64,000 nt of DNA from an uncultured Clostridia bacterium (GTDB lineage: Bacteria > Bacillota > Clostridia > TANB77 > CAG-508), in NCBI GenBank assembly GCA_934155265.1, contig CAKPGU010000007.1, positions 12,117-76,116 of the forward strand, given 5' to 3'. Made by a program: the position numbers and the translations under genes. This document shows, piece by piece, positions 1-8,357 of the stretch. The notes beneath the pieces are model-generated. The model was not told where the DNA came from and searched no databases. It saw only the letters and a program-made list of their open reading frames with translations. Position 1 is the stretch's first letter. Every line of letters begins with the position of its first letter.

Positions 1-347
1 TTTTTATTACTTTGCTCTTTTATAAAATTTAAATATTCTTCAGAATATTTTTTTATTATTTTATTATTTTGCTTTTGGGTAATATTTTTTATATTTTCTA
101 TGTGACCACTTAAATCTTCTTTCTTACTTTGAATTAAAATTTGCATATCAAAATTACATGTTTTCAAAAAAACTTTATATGAATTTAAAATTGATTCTTT
201 TTCTAATTGTGTCTTTAAATTAAAATTGATTGGAATAACTTTTAAAATTTTAATATATTTATTTTTTTCTATTTTTATTATTCCATTATCTAAAATTTTA
301 TCTATTGGTATCCATTTCTGTATTGACTTAATTCCTTCCACCTCCAA
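1..347 (-). CDS. TraC-like conjugative transfer protein, 5' part only
   Basis: This leftward gene runs off the window edge; about 115 codons are visible. The product begins with a short segment containing QKWIPIDKIL and then IKILKVIPINF, followed by a helix-strand unit (SYKVFLKTCNFDMQILIQS). The same unit appears in the TraC-like protein at 18665-19885 (FVQFLNTLRYQIQIYVQTRS), so I read it as a paralogue of that transfer-apparatus protein. The start is unclear: the in-frame stop at 348-350 leaves only TTG at 347 or GTG at 341, or a non-standard ATT at 332 that is better placed behind the GGAGG at 340-344. It has its own promoter with a Spo0A box (386-433). The function of the full protein cannot be judged from this fragment. 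Confidence 0.55.
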   Translation of the reverse strand, partial: MEVEGIKSIQKWIPIDKILDNGIIKIEKNKYIKILKVIPINFNLKTQLEKESILNSYKVFLKTCNFDMQILIQSKKEDLSGHIENIKNITQKQNNKIIKKYSEEYLNFIKEQSNK

Positions 348-385
348 TCAAATATCTATTTAACTAAAGCTTTAATATGATTAAT

Positions 386-433
386 ATTATAGTGTGTTTT
401 ACTCTATTTTGTCAAGGAAAATCGTTCGACAAA
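386..433 (-). promoter_or_regulatory. Sigma-A promoter with upstream Spo0A box
   Basis: On the minus strand a perfect Spo0A box TTTGTCGAA (425-433) lies 9 bases before TTGACA (410-415), which is 18 bases before TATAAT (386-391). A second half-box GTCG lies further upstream (437-440). It drives the TraC-like gene at the left edge. The same arrangement occurs at 39785-39834. The box match is seen in the sequence; control by Spo0A is inferred from the known consensus. Confidence 0.7.
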
Positions 434-490
434 GTACGACATAATTTGAAAATTTTTCCATTTAAAATTATTTTAATTTTTTTGTATAAT

Positions 491-917
491 AAAAAAATTT
501 TTGCACATAATATGTGTATAAGGTTAATATCAGTTGAGTGAAGAGTGTTAATAGATTAGGATTTGGTTTATTAATATTCGAGCAAAGATGTATGTTGGTT
601 TATTTTTATAGATTGATATATGTCGGCGTTAAAAATATATTATGTGTATGCAAGCTGTATTTTATTTAAATTTTCAAGGATTATTTTTATATTTTATATA
701 TGGTTAAATTATATGTAATATATTTGAACTAAGATTATTTTTGTATTATATGGGATTGTTATTAGTCCCTTGTGGATGAATATAGTTTCTACTAGTGCAT
801 TTATAGTCGAACGACTGATTAATATATGTGGTGTATGGTTTATTTGTATAGCAATATACATTAGATCAAACCACTATATATATTAGTTTGAGTTAAGATT
901 GTTATTGGCTTTATAGA
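491..917 (+). ncRNA. Possible untranslated RNA in gene-free region
   Basis: No convincing reading frame exists between 434 and 953. On the + strand 541-900 contains about 63 G and 23 C by hand count, opposite to the flanking leftward genes, in which C exceeds G on the + strand. This suggests the region is transcribed rightward. A TATAAT lies at 485-490, without a clear -35, and a strong hairpin at 918-950 followed by T-rich sequence could end such a transcript. Local palindromes include GTCGAACGAC near 807. It matches no RNA family I recognise. Confidence 0.3.
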
Positions 918-950
918 TAATAGCTAGTAGGAATTTCCTACTAGCTATTA
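918..950 (-). terminator. Terminator hairpin after gyrB
   Basis: A 16-bp perfect inverted repeat, TAATAGCTAGTAGGAA and its complement around a single T, lies 3 bases beyond the gyrB stop. The T-rich flank is on the + side (951-970), so it may work in both directions and also end a rightward transcript. Confidence 0.75.
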
Positions 951-953
951 ATT

Positions 954-2885
954 TTATATATCTAGATTTTTTACAAATTTTGCATTTTCTTCAATGAATT
1001 TTCTTCTTGGGTCAACATCATCCCCCATTAATAATGTAAATATTTCATCAGCTTTAATTGCATCATCCATAGTTACTTGAATTAATGTTCTTCTTGCAGG
1101 ATCCATTGTTGTTTCCCATAATTGTTCAGGATTCATTTCTCCCAAACCTTTATATCTTTGTAATGAAAGTGAATCTCTTGCAATTCCTTTTGCTTCTAAT
1201 TCTGCAAAAGCTTGGTCTAATCCCTCATCTGTATAGCAATAAATATCTTCCATTCCTTTTTTAGCTAATTTATATAGTGGTGGTTGAGCCAAATATACAT
1301 TTCCATTTTCAATTAATGGTCTCATATATCTAAAGAAGAATGTTAACATTAATGTTCTAATATGTGCACCATCAACATCGGCATCAGCCATTATAATTAC
1401 TTTTCCATATCTAATTTTTGTAATGTCAAATTCATTTCCAATTCCTGCACCAATTGCAACAATTACTGGGTTTAATTTATCATTACCATAAATTTTATCT
1501 GCTCTTGCTTTTTCAACATTAAGCATTTTTCCCCATAATGGTAAAATTGCTTGGAATTTTCTATCTCTTCCTTGTTTTGCACTTCCACCAGCAGAGTCTC
1601 CCTCTACTATATATACTTCACATTCTTCTGAAACTTTACTACTACAATCTGCAAGTTTTCCTGGTAATGTAGATGTCTCTAATGCACTTTTTCTTCTTAC
1701 AAGCTCTCTTGCTTTTCTTGCTGCTTCTCTAGCTCTTGAAGCACTTACACATTTTTCTAGAATTGCTTTTGCAACATTTGGATTTTCCTCTAAAAATGTT
1801 GATAATGCGTCATTTACCATTGCTTGAACAACACCAGTTACTTCACTATTTCCTAATTTTGTTTTAGTTTGTCCTTCAAATTGAGGTTCTTTTACTTTTA
1901 CAGATACTACTGCAGTTATACCCTCTCTTATATCTTCACCTTGCAAATTTCCGTCTTTATCTTTTAAGAAATTATGAGAACGAGCATAATCATTAAATAC
2001 TTTTGTTAATGCTCTTTTAAATCCTTCTAAGTGTGTTCCACCTTCTATTGTATTAATATTATTTACAAATGTATGAATATTTTCTGTATATGCTGTTGTA
2101 TATTGAATTGCAATTTCAACAGGTGTCTCTCCATTTCTTTCAATATATATTGGTGTTGGATGTAATTTTTCTTTATTTTTATTTAAATATTCAACAAAAG
2201 ATTTTAATCCTCCTTCAAAGCAAAATTCAGCTTTTTTAGGATTTTCTTCATCTCTTTTATCTTCTATTGTAATTTTTAAACCTTTTGTTAAAAACGCTAT
2301 TTCTCTAAATCTTGTTTCCAATGTTTCATAATCATATTGTTGTGTTTCAAAAATAGTATCATCTGCAAGAAATCTTACCTTTGTTCCTGTCTTTTTTGAA
2401 TCTCCAATCTTTTCAAGTTTTCTTACAGTTTTTCCTTTTTCAAAATACATTTGATAGATTCCACCATCTCTTTGAATAGTTACTTCTGTCCAATTTGATA
2501 ATGCATTTACAACAGATGCACCTACACCATGTAGACCACCAGATACTTTATATCCGCTATCTCCACCAAATTTTCCACCAGCATGTAAAACAGTATAAAC
2601 TGTTTCAGCTGTTGAAATATGTGTTTTAGGATGTATTTCTACTGGAATTCCTCTACCATTATCTTCTACACTTATAACATTTCCTGGTTCAATTATTACA
2701 TTTATTTCTGTACAATAACCTGCCATTGCTTCATCAACACAGTTATCTACAATTTCATAAACTAAATGATGTAATCCTCTTACAGATGTACTTCCAATAT
2801 ACATACCTGGTCTTTTTCTTACAGCCTCTAGTCCTTCCAATACTTGAATTTGCTCTGCACCATATTTGTGATTATACTTTTCCAT
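954..2885 (-). CDS. gyrB: DNA gyrase subunit B
   Basis: ATPase subunit of the type II topoisomerase that adds negative supercoils to DNA. The 643-residue product has the GHKL ATPase segment near the N-terminus (VDNCVDEAMAGY, VEDNGRGIPVE, GGLHGVGASVVNAL), the transducer domain, and the TOPRIM region (VEGDSAGGSAKQGRD, MADADVDGAHIRTL) followed by the C-terminal QRYKGLGEMNPEQLWETTMDP. Length is typical of short Gram-positive GyrB without inserts. The ATG at 2885 is preceded by AAAGGAAGG. It follows recF by 58 bases and is probably co-transcribed with it. No gyrA is visible; the next gene leftward is the TraC-like fragment. Confidence 0.98.
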   Translation of the reverse strand: MEKYNHKYGAEQIQVLEGLEAVRKRPGMYIGSTSVRGLHHLVYEIVDNCVDEAMAGYCTEINVIIEPGNVISVEDNGRGIPVEIHPKTHISTAETVYTVLHAGGKFGGDSGYKVSGGLHGVGASVVNALSNWTEVTIQRDGGIYQMYFEKGKTVRKLEKIGDSKKTGTKVRFLADDTIFETQQYDYETLETRFREIAFLTKGLKITIEDKRDEENPKKAEFCFEGGLKSFVEYLNKNKEKLHPTPIYIERNGETPVEIAIQYTTAYTENIHTFVNNINTIEGGTHLEGFKRALTKVFNDYARSHNFLKDKDGNLQGEDIREGITAVVSVKVKEPQFEGQTKTKLGNSEVTGVVQAMVNDALSTFLEENPNVAKAILEKCVSASRAREAARKARELVRRKSALETSTLPGKLADCSSKVSEECEVYIVEGDSAGGSAKQGRDRKFQAILPLWGKMLNVEKARADKIYGNDKLNPVIVAIGAGIGNEFDITKIRYGKVIIMADADVDGAHIRTLMLTFFFRYMRPLIENGNVYLAQPPLYKLAKKGMEDIYCYTDEGLDQAFAELEAKGIARDSLSLQRYKGLGEMNPEQLWETTMDPARRTLIQVTMDDAIKADEIFTLLMGDDVDPRRKFIEENAKFVKNLDI

Positions 2886-2943
2886 TCAATTTCCTTCCTT
2901 TCAATAGCACATTATTGGAAAAATTTTCAATTTCTAAATGTAC

Positions 2944-4017
2944 TTATTCTTTTTCTATAACCTCTCCATTTATAACATTATACGAAAAATAATTTAAATT
3001 TTCAAGTGTTATTTTTTCAGTACAAGTTATAATTACTTGAATATTTTTTATATGATTTAAAAAATTCTCTCTTCTTTTGCAATCTAATTCAGACATAAAA
3101 TCATCTAATAATAAAATTGGATATTCACCAATATCATCATAAATAACTTGTAATTCTGATAATTTTAATGAAAGCATAGCTGTTCTATTTTGACCTTGTG
3201 ATCCAAATACTCCAACTTCCTTCTTATTTATATATATCACAAAATCGTCTCGATGTATACCCTTTGTTGTAAATCCTTTTATTATATCTAACTTTCTTCT
3301 TGATTTTAACTCATTTATAAAATTTTGTCTAGTAGTCGCATCAGAAAAATATTTAATTTCTATTTCTTCTTTTTCATCTGTAATTTCTTTATGAATATTT
3401 TCTATTTTATTTTGTAATTTTTCAATAAATTCTTTTCTATACTCATAAATCTTCATTCCGTAATCAATTAATTTTTCATCCCAAATATCTAATAAATTTT
3501 CATCTTTATTTTCTAATTTAATTTGTTTTAAATAATTATTTCTTTGCTCCATTGTTTTAGAATATAATGATAATAAATGCATATAATTAGGTCTTAATTG
3601 ACTAATCATAATATCCAAGAATTTTCTTCTATTTTGTGGACCACCTTTTAAAATATTAATATCATCTGGAGTAAAAATTACTATATTAATATTTCCTAAT
3701 AATTCACTTAATTTTTTTAATTTAATTCCATTTAAATTAACTTGTTTTTTTTCTGCAATTTCTATTTTTATATTTCCTTCTCTATCACTTTTTTGAAAAT
3801 TAATTTCAACTAATGTTTTTTCTTTATTAAATTTAATTAATTCTTTTTCTTTATTAGTTCTAAAAGATTTTCCAATACTGCTCAAAAAAATTGATTCAAT
3901 TATATTTGTTTTTCCTTGTGCATTTTGTCCATAAAATACATTTATATTTTCATGTAATTTTATTTCTTGATAATCATAATTCCTAAAATTAATTAATTTT
4001 ATATTTTTTATCCACAT
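2944..4017 (-). CDS. recF: DNA replication and repair protein RecF
   Basis: SMC-like ATPase that helps load RecA at single-stranded gaps. The 357-residue product shows Walker A (GQNAQGKTNIIES) near residue 34, the RecF-type GGPQNRRKFLD, the ABC signature region (FGSQGQNRTAMLSLKLSE) and Walker B (PILLLDDFMSELD). I chose the ATG at 4017 (MWIKNIKL) because GGAG lies 6-7 bases before it; an in-frame ATG four codons upstream has no ribosome site. It precedes gyrB. Unlike Bacillus, no S4-domain gene sits between dnaN and recF. Confidence 0.97.
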   Translation of the reverse strand: MWIKNIKLINFRNYDYQEIKLHENINVFYGQNAQGKTNIIESIFLSSIGKSFRTNKEKELIKFNKEKTLVEINFQKSDREGNIKIEIAEKKQVNLNGIKLKKLSELLGNINIVIFTPDDINILKGGPQNRRKFLDIMISQLRPNYMHLLSLYSKTMEQRNNYLKQIKLENKDENLLDIWDEKLIDYGMKIYEYRKEFIEKLQNKIENIHKEITDEKEEIEIKYFSDATTRQNFINELKSRRKLDIIKGFTTKGIHRDDFVIYINKKEVGVFGSQGQNRTAMLSLKLSELQVIYDDIGEYPILLLDDFMSELDCKRRENFLNHIKNIQVIITCTEKITLENLNYFSYNVINGEVIEKE

Positions 4018-4029
4018 ATTAATCTCCAT

Positions 4030-4473
4030 TTGTGTATAATTTTTTTATTTTTTAATAAAAATTTAAACATGAAATTATATTACTAAAAAATAAAAACGCT
4101 TTATTTTTGATTTTCGCGCGTCGATTTTTTTATTATTTTTATTTTAATTTTACAATTTTTTATTTTTTTATTTAATAAAATTATACTAGTTAAAAATTAA
4201 AACGTCTTATTTTGGATTCTCGTGCGTCGATTTTTTTTATTATTTTTTTATTTTTTTTATACATTTTTTTAATTATTTTTATTTTATTTTTTATTTTTCT
4301 ATAATTATTTATTTAATTAAAATTTATTTATATTAAGTAAACCTTTTTCAATTTTTAATATTATAAAAAACTTTTAATATCTTTTTTTTTCTAATTTATT
4401 CTATTTTATTCTAATTTATTCTATTTTTTAATATTTAAATATTATTTATTTTTTGTGTATAATTATGTATAGT
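4030..4473. repeat. Homopolymer-rich gap with a direct repeat
   Basis: About 440 bases between recF and dnaN contain no reading frame and consist largely of T and A runs. A roughly 38-bp direct repeat with a GC-rich core occurs at 4093-4130 (core CGCGCGTCGA, 4115-4124) and 4199-4236 (core CGTGCGTCGA, 4221-4230), 106 bases apart, each followed by a long T run. It must also contain the recF promoter. The yaaA/S4-domain gene usual at this place is not present. Confidence 0.6.
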
Positions 4474-4509
4474 AAAATAAAAATTGGTCAGAAGTTTTCC
4501 TCTGACCAA
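4474..4509 (-). terminator. Terminator after dnaN
   Basis: On the minus strand TTGGTCAGA pairs with TCTGACCAA (4484-4492 and 4501-4509), followed by a T-rich run (4474-4483 read in reverse). It separates dnaN from recF-gyrB. Confidence 0.85.
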
Positions 4510-4513
4510 ACCT

Positions 4514-5629
4514 CTATTCTTTTAATCTAATAGGTAAAATCATGTAAACATATTCATTGTTTTCCACAGATTTTACTAAACATGGGGATATACTTGTTCC
4601 AAATTCAACAAAAACCTCTTCATCATCTATTGCTTTTAAGCTGTCTAGGAAATATTTTGGATTAAATCCAGCTTCAATATTCTTTCCTTCAGTAGAAACA
4701 AATAATTCCTCTTTAGCTTCTCCTGTTTGATTTGTGCAAGATATTGTCATTTTTCCAATATCTATAGAAACTTTAACAGGATATTTTTTCTCTTTTTCAA
4801 TTGAAGATGCTGAAATTAAACTAATTCTCTCAAAACTATTTTGTAAACTACTTTTATTAACTCTAATTCTAGTCTCCCAATTGCTTGGTATTACTGATTT
4901 ATAGTTTAAAAATTCTCCATCTAATATTCTTGTAACAACTTTACAATTTTCCATTTCGAATAATGCTTGATTTCTTGCAATTCCTATTCTAACATGATCA
5001 AAAGAATCTAATAATATTTTATTTATTTCATTCAATGTTCTTCCTGGTATTACTGCCTTAAAATCATTTACTTTTGTTTGTAAATAAATACTTCTTAGTG
5101 CTAATCTAAAACCGTCAACTGCAACAACATTTAACTTATTGTTTTCCACTTCGAATAAACAACCTGTGAATATTGGTCTGTTTTCTTCGTTACTAACTGC
5201 AAATATTGTTCTTCTTATCATATTTTTTAACATATTCTGTTCTAAATCAATTGAATTTTCTACCTCTATTTTAGGTAATTCTGGGAATTCAGAAGGATTC
5301 ATTGTTGTTAGTTTATATAAAGCTCCTTCACATTCTATCTCCAATAAATTATTTTCATTTAAAGTTATATAAATCTCTGTATCTGGTAATTTTCTGATTA
5401 TTTCGCTAAACATTATAGCATTTACAACTGTACTTCCTTGTTCTTTTACTTCACATTCCATTACATATTCTATACCGATTTCTAAGTCATAAGTAGTTAA
5501 TTTAATTTCTTTATCATTAGTTTGTATAAGTATTCCTTCTAGTATAGGCATTGTTGTTTTAGATGCTACACCTTTTACTACGGAATTTAATGCTTTAAGG
5601 ATATTTTCCTTATAACAAACGATTTTCAT
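4514..5629 (-). CDS. dnaN: DNA polymerase III beta subunit (sliding clamp)
   Basis: Ring-shaped processivity clamp for the replicative polymerase. The 371-residue product has the three-domain clamp architecture, with typical segments such as MPILEGILI near residue 30, the RPIFTGCLFEV and VVAVDGFRLALR strands in the middle domain, and the C-terminal PCLVKSVENNEYVYMILPIRL. The chosen ATG at 5629 (MKIVCYKEN) has AAGGAGA 6 bases upstream; upstream in-frame codons would extend into the A+T-rich origin DNA. Its 5' end adjoins the putative unwinding element of oriC. Confidence 0.97.
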   Translation of the reverse strand: MKIVCYKENILKALNSVVKGVASKTTMPILEGILIQTNDKEIKLTTYDLEIGIEYVMECEVKEQGSTVVNAIMFSEIIRKLPDTEIYITLNENNLLEIECEGALYKLTTMNPSEFPELPKIEVENSIDLEQNMLKNMIRRTIFAVSNEENRPIFTGCLFEVENNKLNVVAVDGFRLALRSIYLQTKVNDFKAVIPGRTLNEINKILLDSFDHVRIGIARNQALFEMENCKVVTRILDGEFLNYKSVIPSNWETRIRVNKSSLQNSFERISLISASSIEKEKKYPVKVSIDIGKMTISCTNQTGEAKEELFVSTEGKNIEAGFNPKYFLDSLKAIDDEEVFVEFGTSISPCLVKSVENNEYVYMILPIRLKE

Positions 5630-5964
5630 TTCGATCTCTCCTTTATATATTTTATTAATATTAATATAAATATTATTAGTAGTAATAGTATTAGGCACTG
5701 TGGATAATGTGGAAAACTGTGTGGAAACTATAATTCCCTAAGGAAAAATTGTGTGTATAACTTAGTGGATAACTATTTAAATTTTCCACATTGTTTTTTT
5801 TCAAATGTGGATATATGAGTTGTTAACAGTTTATCAACACACTTTCAACATTTGGATGTGGATATCTAATCTAGCTATTCCGTAAGTAAAGATAACTAAT
5901 TTGTAACCAAACAATTGTCCATGTGAACAAATTTTCAAAAACAGTAACTAAACTATTTATTTTT
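5630..5964. other. oriC: Chromosomal replication origin (dnaA-dnaN part)
   Basis: The gap between dnaA and dnaN holds many DnaA-box matches: TGTGGATAA 5699-5707, TGTGGAAAA 5708-5716, TGTGGAAAC 5720-5728, AGTGGATAA 5764-5772, TTTTCCACA 5782-5790, TGTGGATAT 5806-5814, TTATCAACA 5831-5839 and TGTGGATAT 5857-5865. Left of the 5699 box comes a short GC step (5694-5698) and then a tract of TAG/TAA triplets (about 5671-5694) running into pure A+T next to dnaN. This matches the DnaA-trio and unwinding arrangement described in Bacillus. The switch in gene direction just right of dnaA supports the assignment. Confidence 0.85.
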
Positions 5965-7314
5965 CTATTGTTCACCATTTATAATTATGTTTTTCACACT
6001 TTCCACAATTAATCTTGTGTTATTTTTGTCTTTTACTTCTTTTTCAATTTTCTTACAAGCATGCATTACAGTTGAATGATCTCTATTGCCGAAATCCTCT
6101 CCTATCTTAGGATAAGACATATTTGCGACTTCTCTACAAAGGTACATAGCAATTTGTCTTGGGAAAGCAATTTCATTTGAACGTTTATTGCTTGCTAAAT
6201 CATCTTTATTTATATTGAAATACTTTGCAACAGTTTCTTTTACGAAATCTGATGAAAGAACTTTTTCACTTGCTGCTTTAAATTCATTAATGGTATTTTC
6301 TGCTAATTCTATTGTGATTGGAGTATGTGTAAGTGATGCTGTGGCAATGATTTTGTTAAATACTCCTTCTAATTCTCTAATGTTTGAATCAATTTTATTA
6401 GCAATATTTGCTAATATACTATCATCAACTACAATTTTTTCTTCTTGAGCTTTTTTTCTTAAAATAGCTAAACGCGTTTCATAATCTGGGCAGGAAATAT
6501 CTGCCAATAGTCCCCATTCAAATCTAGATTTTAGTCTATCTTCAAGAAACTGTATTTCTCTTGGAGGCTTATCACTAGAAATGATTATTTGCTTTTTATC
6601 TTCATATAAAGCGTTAAATGTGTGGAAAAATTCTTCTTGAACTCTTTCTTTTCCGGCAATAAATTGAATATCGTCTATTAATAGAACATCAATTGTTCTA
6701 TATTTATTCCTAAATACTTCGTTCTTATTGTCTTTGATGGCATTTATTAATTGATTTGTGAACTTTTCAGATGTTACATATAGAATTTTTGCAGATCTGT
6801 TATTTTGCAAAATTCTATTTCCTATAGCTTGCATTAAGTGAGTTTTTCCTAATCCTACTCCACCATATAAAAACAATGGATTGTAAGATTCACCAGGTTT
6901 ATCACCTACTGCAATTGCTGCTGCATGGGCAAAACGGTTGTTATTACCAACAACAAAGGTTTCAAATGTATATTTTGGATTTAAAGTTTTGTTTGAAATT
7001 TCAATATCTCCATCTTGTACATTATTAGAAGAACTTACTTCTCCTCCTTCTACCTTTTTGCCATTTTCGTCACAAATTACAGAAAATGTCCAATCTTTAT
7101 TTGTAATGAATTTGAAAGTATTAAGAACTAGATCAGCATAACGAGTTTCTAGCATTTCTTTGCAGTAAGGTGAACTAGCTTTTAAGACGATGTTATTGTC
7201 AGTCATTTCAGTGATTTCCATAGAACTAAACCAAGTTTGAAATGCAATTTGAGTTACTTCATCTTTTAGTAAATCTTTTGCTTGATTCAATAGTTCGTCT
7301 TTGTCAATTTGCAT
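5965..7314 (-). CDS. dnaA: Chromosomal replication initiator DnaA
   Basis: AAA+ protein that binds DnaA boxes and opens the origin. The 449-residue product has the N-terminal domain I (FQTWFSSMEI), a linker rich in N/E (about residues 85-105), AAA+ domain III with Walker A (LYGGVGLGKTHLMQAIGN), Walker B (IDVLLIDDIQFIAGKE) and the arginine-finger region (EDRLKSRFEWGL), and the C-terminal helix-turn-helix with the DnaA signature (FGNRDHSTVMHACKKIE). The ATG at 7314 has GAAAGGATG upstream; the in-frame extension of 18 residues lacks a site. DnaA boxes on both sides suggest autoregulation. Confidence 0.98.
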   Translation of the reverse strand: MQIDKDELLNQAKDLLKDEVTQIAFQTWFSSMEITEMTDNNIVLKASSPYCKEMLETRYADLVLNTFKFITNKDWTFSVICDENGKKVEGGEVSSSNNVQDGDIEISNKTLNPKYTFETFVVGNNNRFAHAAAIAVGDKPGESYNPLFLYGGVGLGKTHLMQAIGNRILQNNRSAKILYVTSEKFTNQLINAIKDNKNEVFRNKYRTIDVLLIDDIQFIAGKERVQEEFFHTFNALYEDKKQIIISSDKPPREIQFLEDRLKSRFEWGLLADISCPDYETRLAILRKKAQEEKIVVDDSILANIANKIDSNIRELEGVFNKIIATASLTHTPITIELAENTINEFKAASEKVLSSDFVKETVAKYFNINKDDLASNKRSNEIAFPRQIAMYLCREVANMSYPKIGEDFGNRDHSTVMHACKKIEKEVKDKNNTRLIVESVKNIIINGEQ

Positions 7315-7348
7315 ATTAAAACATCCTTTCAAATAAAAAATCATAAAG

Positions 7349-7559
7349 TTATCCACAAAGTTTTCCACAAGTGTGGATAACTTTGTAATATTTATGTAAT
7401 AAATAGTGAATTTTCTACGAACAAATTTTTAATAGTTTTTGATTAAAAAATCCCCTACTTTTCTTTTTCTGTATAATATCAAAATTTTATACAATAAGTC
7501 AAGATAGTTGTGGATAATTTTCAAAAAAATGTGGAAAAGCACAAAAAAATTGTGGAAAA
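7349..7559. promoter_or_regulatory. DnaA-box cluster upstream of dnaA
   Basis: DnaA-box matches lie at 7349-7357 (TTATCCACA), 7361-7369 (TTTTCCACA), 7372-7380 (TGTGGATAA), 7509-7517 (TGTGGATAA), 7530-7538 and 7551-7559 (TGTGGAAAA). Together with the cluster beyond dnaA they form a bipartite origin, as in Bacillus. They straddle the dnaA promoter at 7473-7502. Confidence 0.85.
7473..7502 (-). promoter_or_regulatory. Probable dnaA promoter
   Basis: On the minus strand TTGACT (7497-7502) and TATTAT (7473-7478) are 18 bases apart, about 160 bases before the dnaA start and bracketed by DnaA boxes. Confidence 0.55.
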
Positions 7560-7684
7560 CTATACTTTTATGACAAAAATATTACAAAAAAATTAAAATT
7601 TTTTATATTTTATACAATATTTTTTTTGCAAAATCAATATAAAAAAATCAAAAAGTAAAAAAAGTGGAATTTTGCCAAAAACTA

Positions 7685-7714
7685 TTGACAAGCGTTGTAA
7701 GAATGGTGTATAAT
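7685..7714 (+). promoter_or_regulatory. rpmH operon promoter
   Basis: Consensus TTGACA (7685-7690) and TATAAT (7709-7714) with an 18-base spacer. The flanking AACTATTGACAAGCG recurs at the tRNA-Ser promoter. Confidence 0.88.
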
Positions 7715-7790
7715 CGATGTACTTGTTATTTTGTAACAAATTTCCAAAATGGAATTGATATATAACAAAAAAATAGGAGGTGCAATAATA

Positions 7791-7925
7791 ATGAAAAGAA
7801 CATTCCAACCAAAAAATAGACAAGAAAAGAAAGAACATGGATTTATGAAAAGAATGTCAACAAGATCAGGAAGAAATGTATTAAAAGCAAGAAGAGCAAA
7901 AGGAAGAAAAAAAATCTGTGCTTAG
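7791..7925 (+). CDS. rpmH: 50S ribosomal protein L34
   Basis: A 44-residue basic ribosomal protein with the family start MKRTFQPKNRQ, then HGFMKRMSTRSGRNVL and a C-terminal RRAKGRKK. GGAGG lies 9 bases before the ATG. It is the first gene rightward of dnaA, as in nearly all Bacillota, and is separated from rnpA by a hairpin that would reduce read-through. Confidence 0.97.
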   Translation: MKRTFQPKNRQEKKEHGFMKRMSTRSGRNVLKARRAKGRKKICA

Positions 7926-7931
7926 AATGGA

Positions 7932-7963
7932 AACTAAAGGTCTAGGCCTTTAGTTGTTTTATT
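7932..7963 (+). terminator. Hairpin between rpmH and rnpA
   Basis: AACTAAAGG (7932-7940) pairs with CCTTTAGTT (7947-7955) and is followed by a T-rich stretch. It is probably a partial terminator setting the ratio of L34 to RNase P protein. Confidence 0.7.
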
Positions 7964-8000
7964 ATTCCTAATAAAGCTCTTTTATTAAGGGAGTAGGAAA

Positions 8001-8357
8001 ATGAAAAAAACAGAAATGCTTAAAAAAAATTATGAATTTAAAAATGTACTATCAAAAGGAAAATTTTTCAAAGAAAAAGAAATTGAAATATTTTTATTAA
8101 AAAATAATAAAAAAAGGAATTTATTAGGAATTGCAGTAGGCACAAAAAATGGAAAAGCTTTCCAAAGAAATAGAGCAAAAAGAATAATAAGAGAAAGCTA
8201 TACAAAGCTTGAAAATCAATTGACAGAAGGAAATAGTATAGTAATAATAATAAATAAAAATTTTTGTATTGATGATATGAGTTTCATAGAAGTTTATCAA
8301 GAAATGAAAAACATATTTGAAAAAGCCAAAATATTGAAAAAAGAAGAAGAAATATGA
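8001..8357 (+). CDS. rnpA: Ribonuclease P protein component
   Basis: Protein subunit of RNase P, which trims the 5' ends of tRNA precursors. The 118-residue product carries the RNR signature AFQRNRAKRIIRESY (residues 53-67) and the typical central-cleft strands. It is basic and of usual length. It overlaps yidD by 4 bases (ATGA), indicating coupled translation. Confidence 0.95.
   Translation: MKKTEMLKKNYEFKNVLSKGKFFKEKEIEIFLLKNNKKRNLLGIAVGTKNGKAFQRNRAKRIIRESYTKLENQLTEGNSIVIIINKNFCIDDMSFIEVYQEMKNIFEKAKILKKEEEI

Noticed and set aside
7593..7838. An 81-residue minus-strand frame over the rpmH promoter
   Set aside because: It overlaps the rpmH promoter and start in antisense, is rich in Phe/Leu from A-rich sense DNA, and has no ribosome site.
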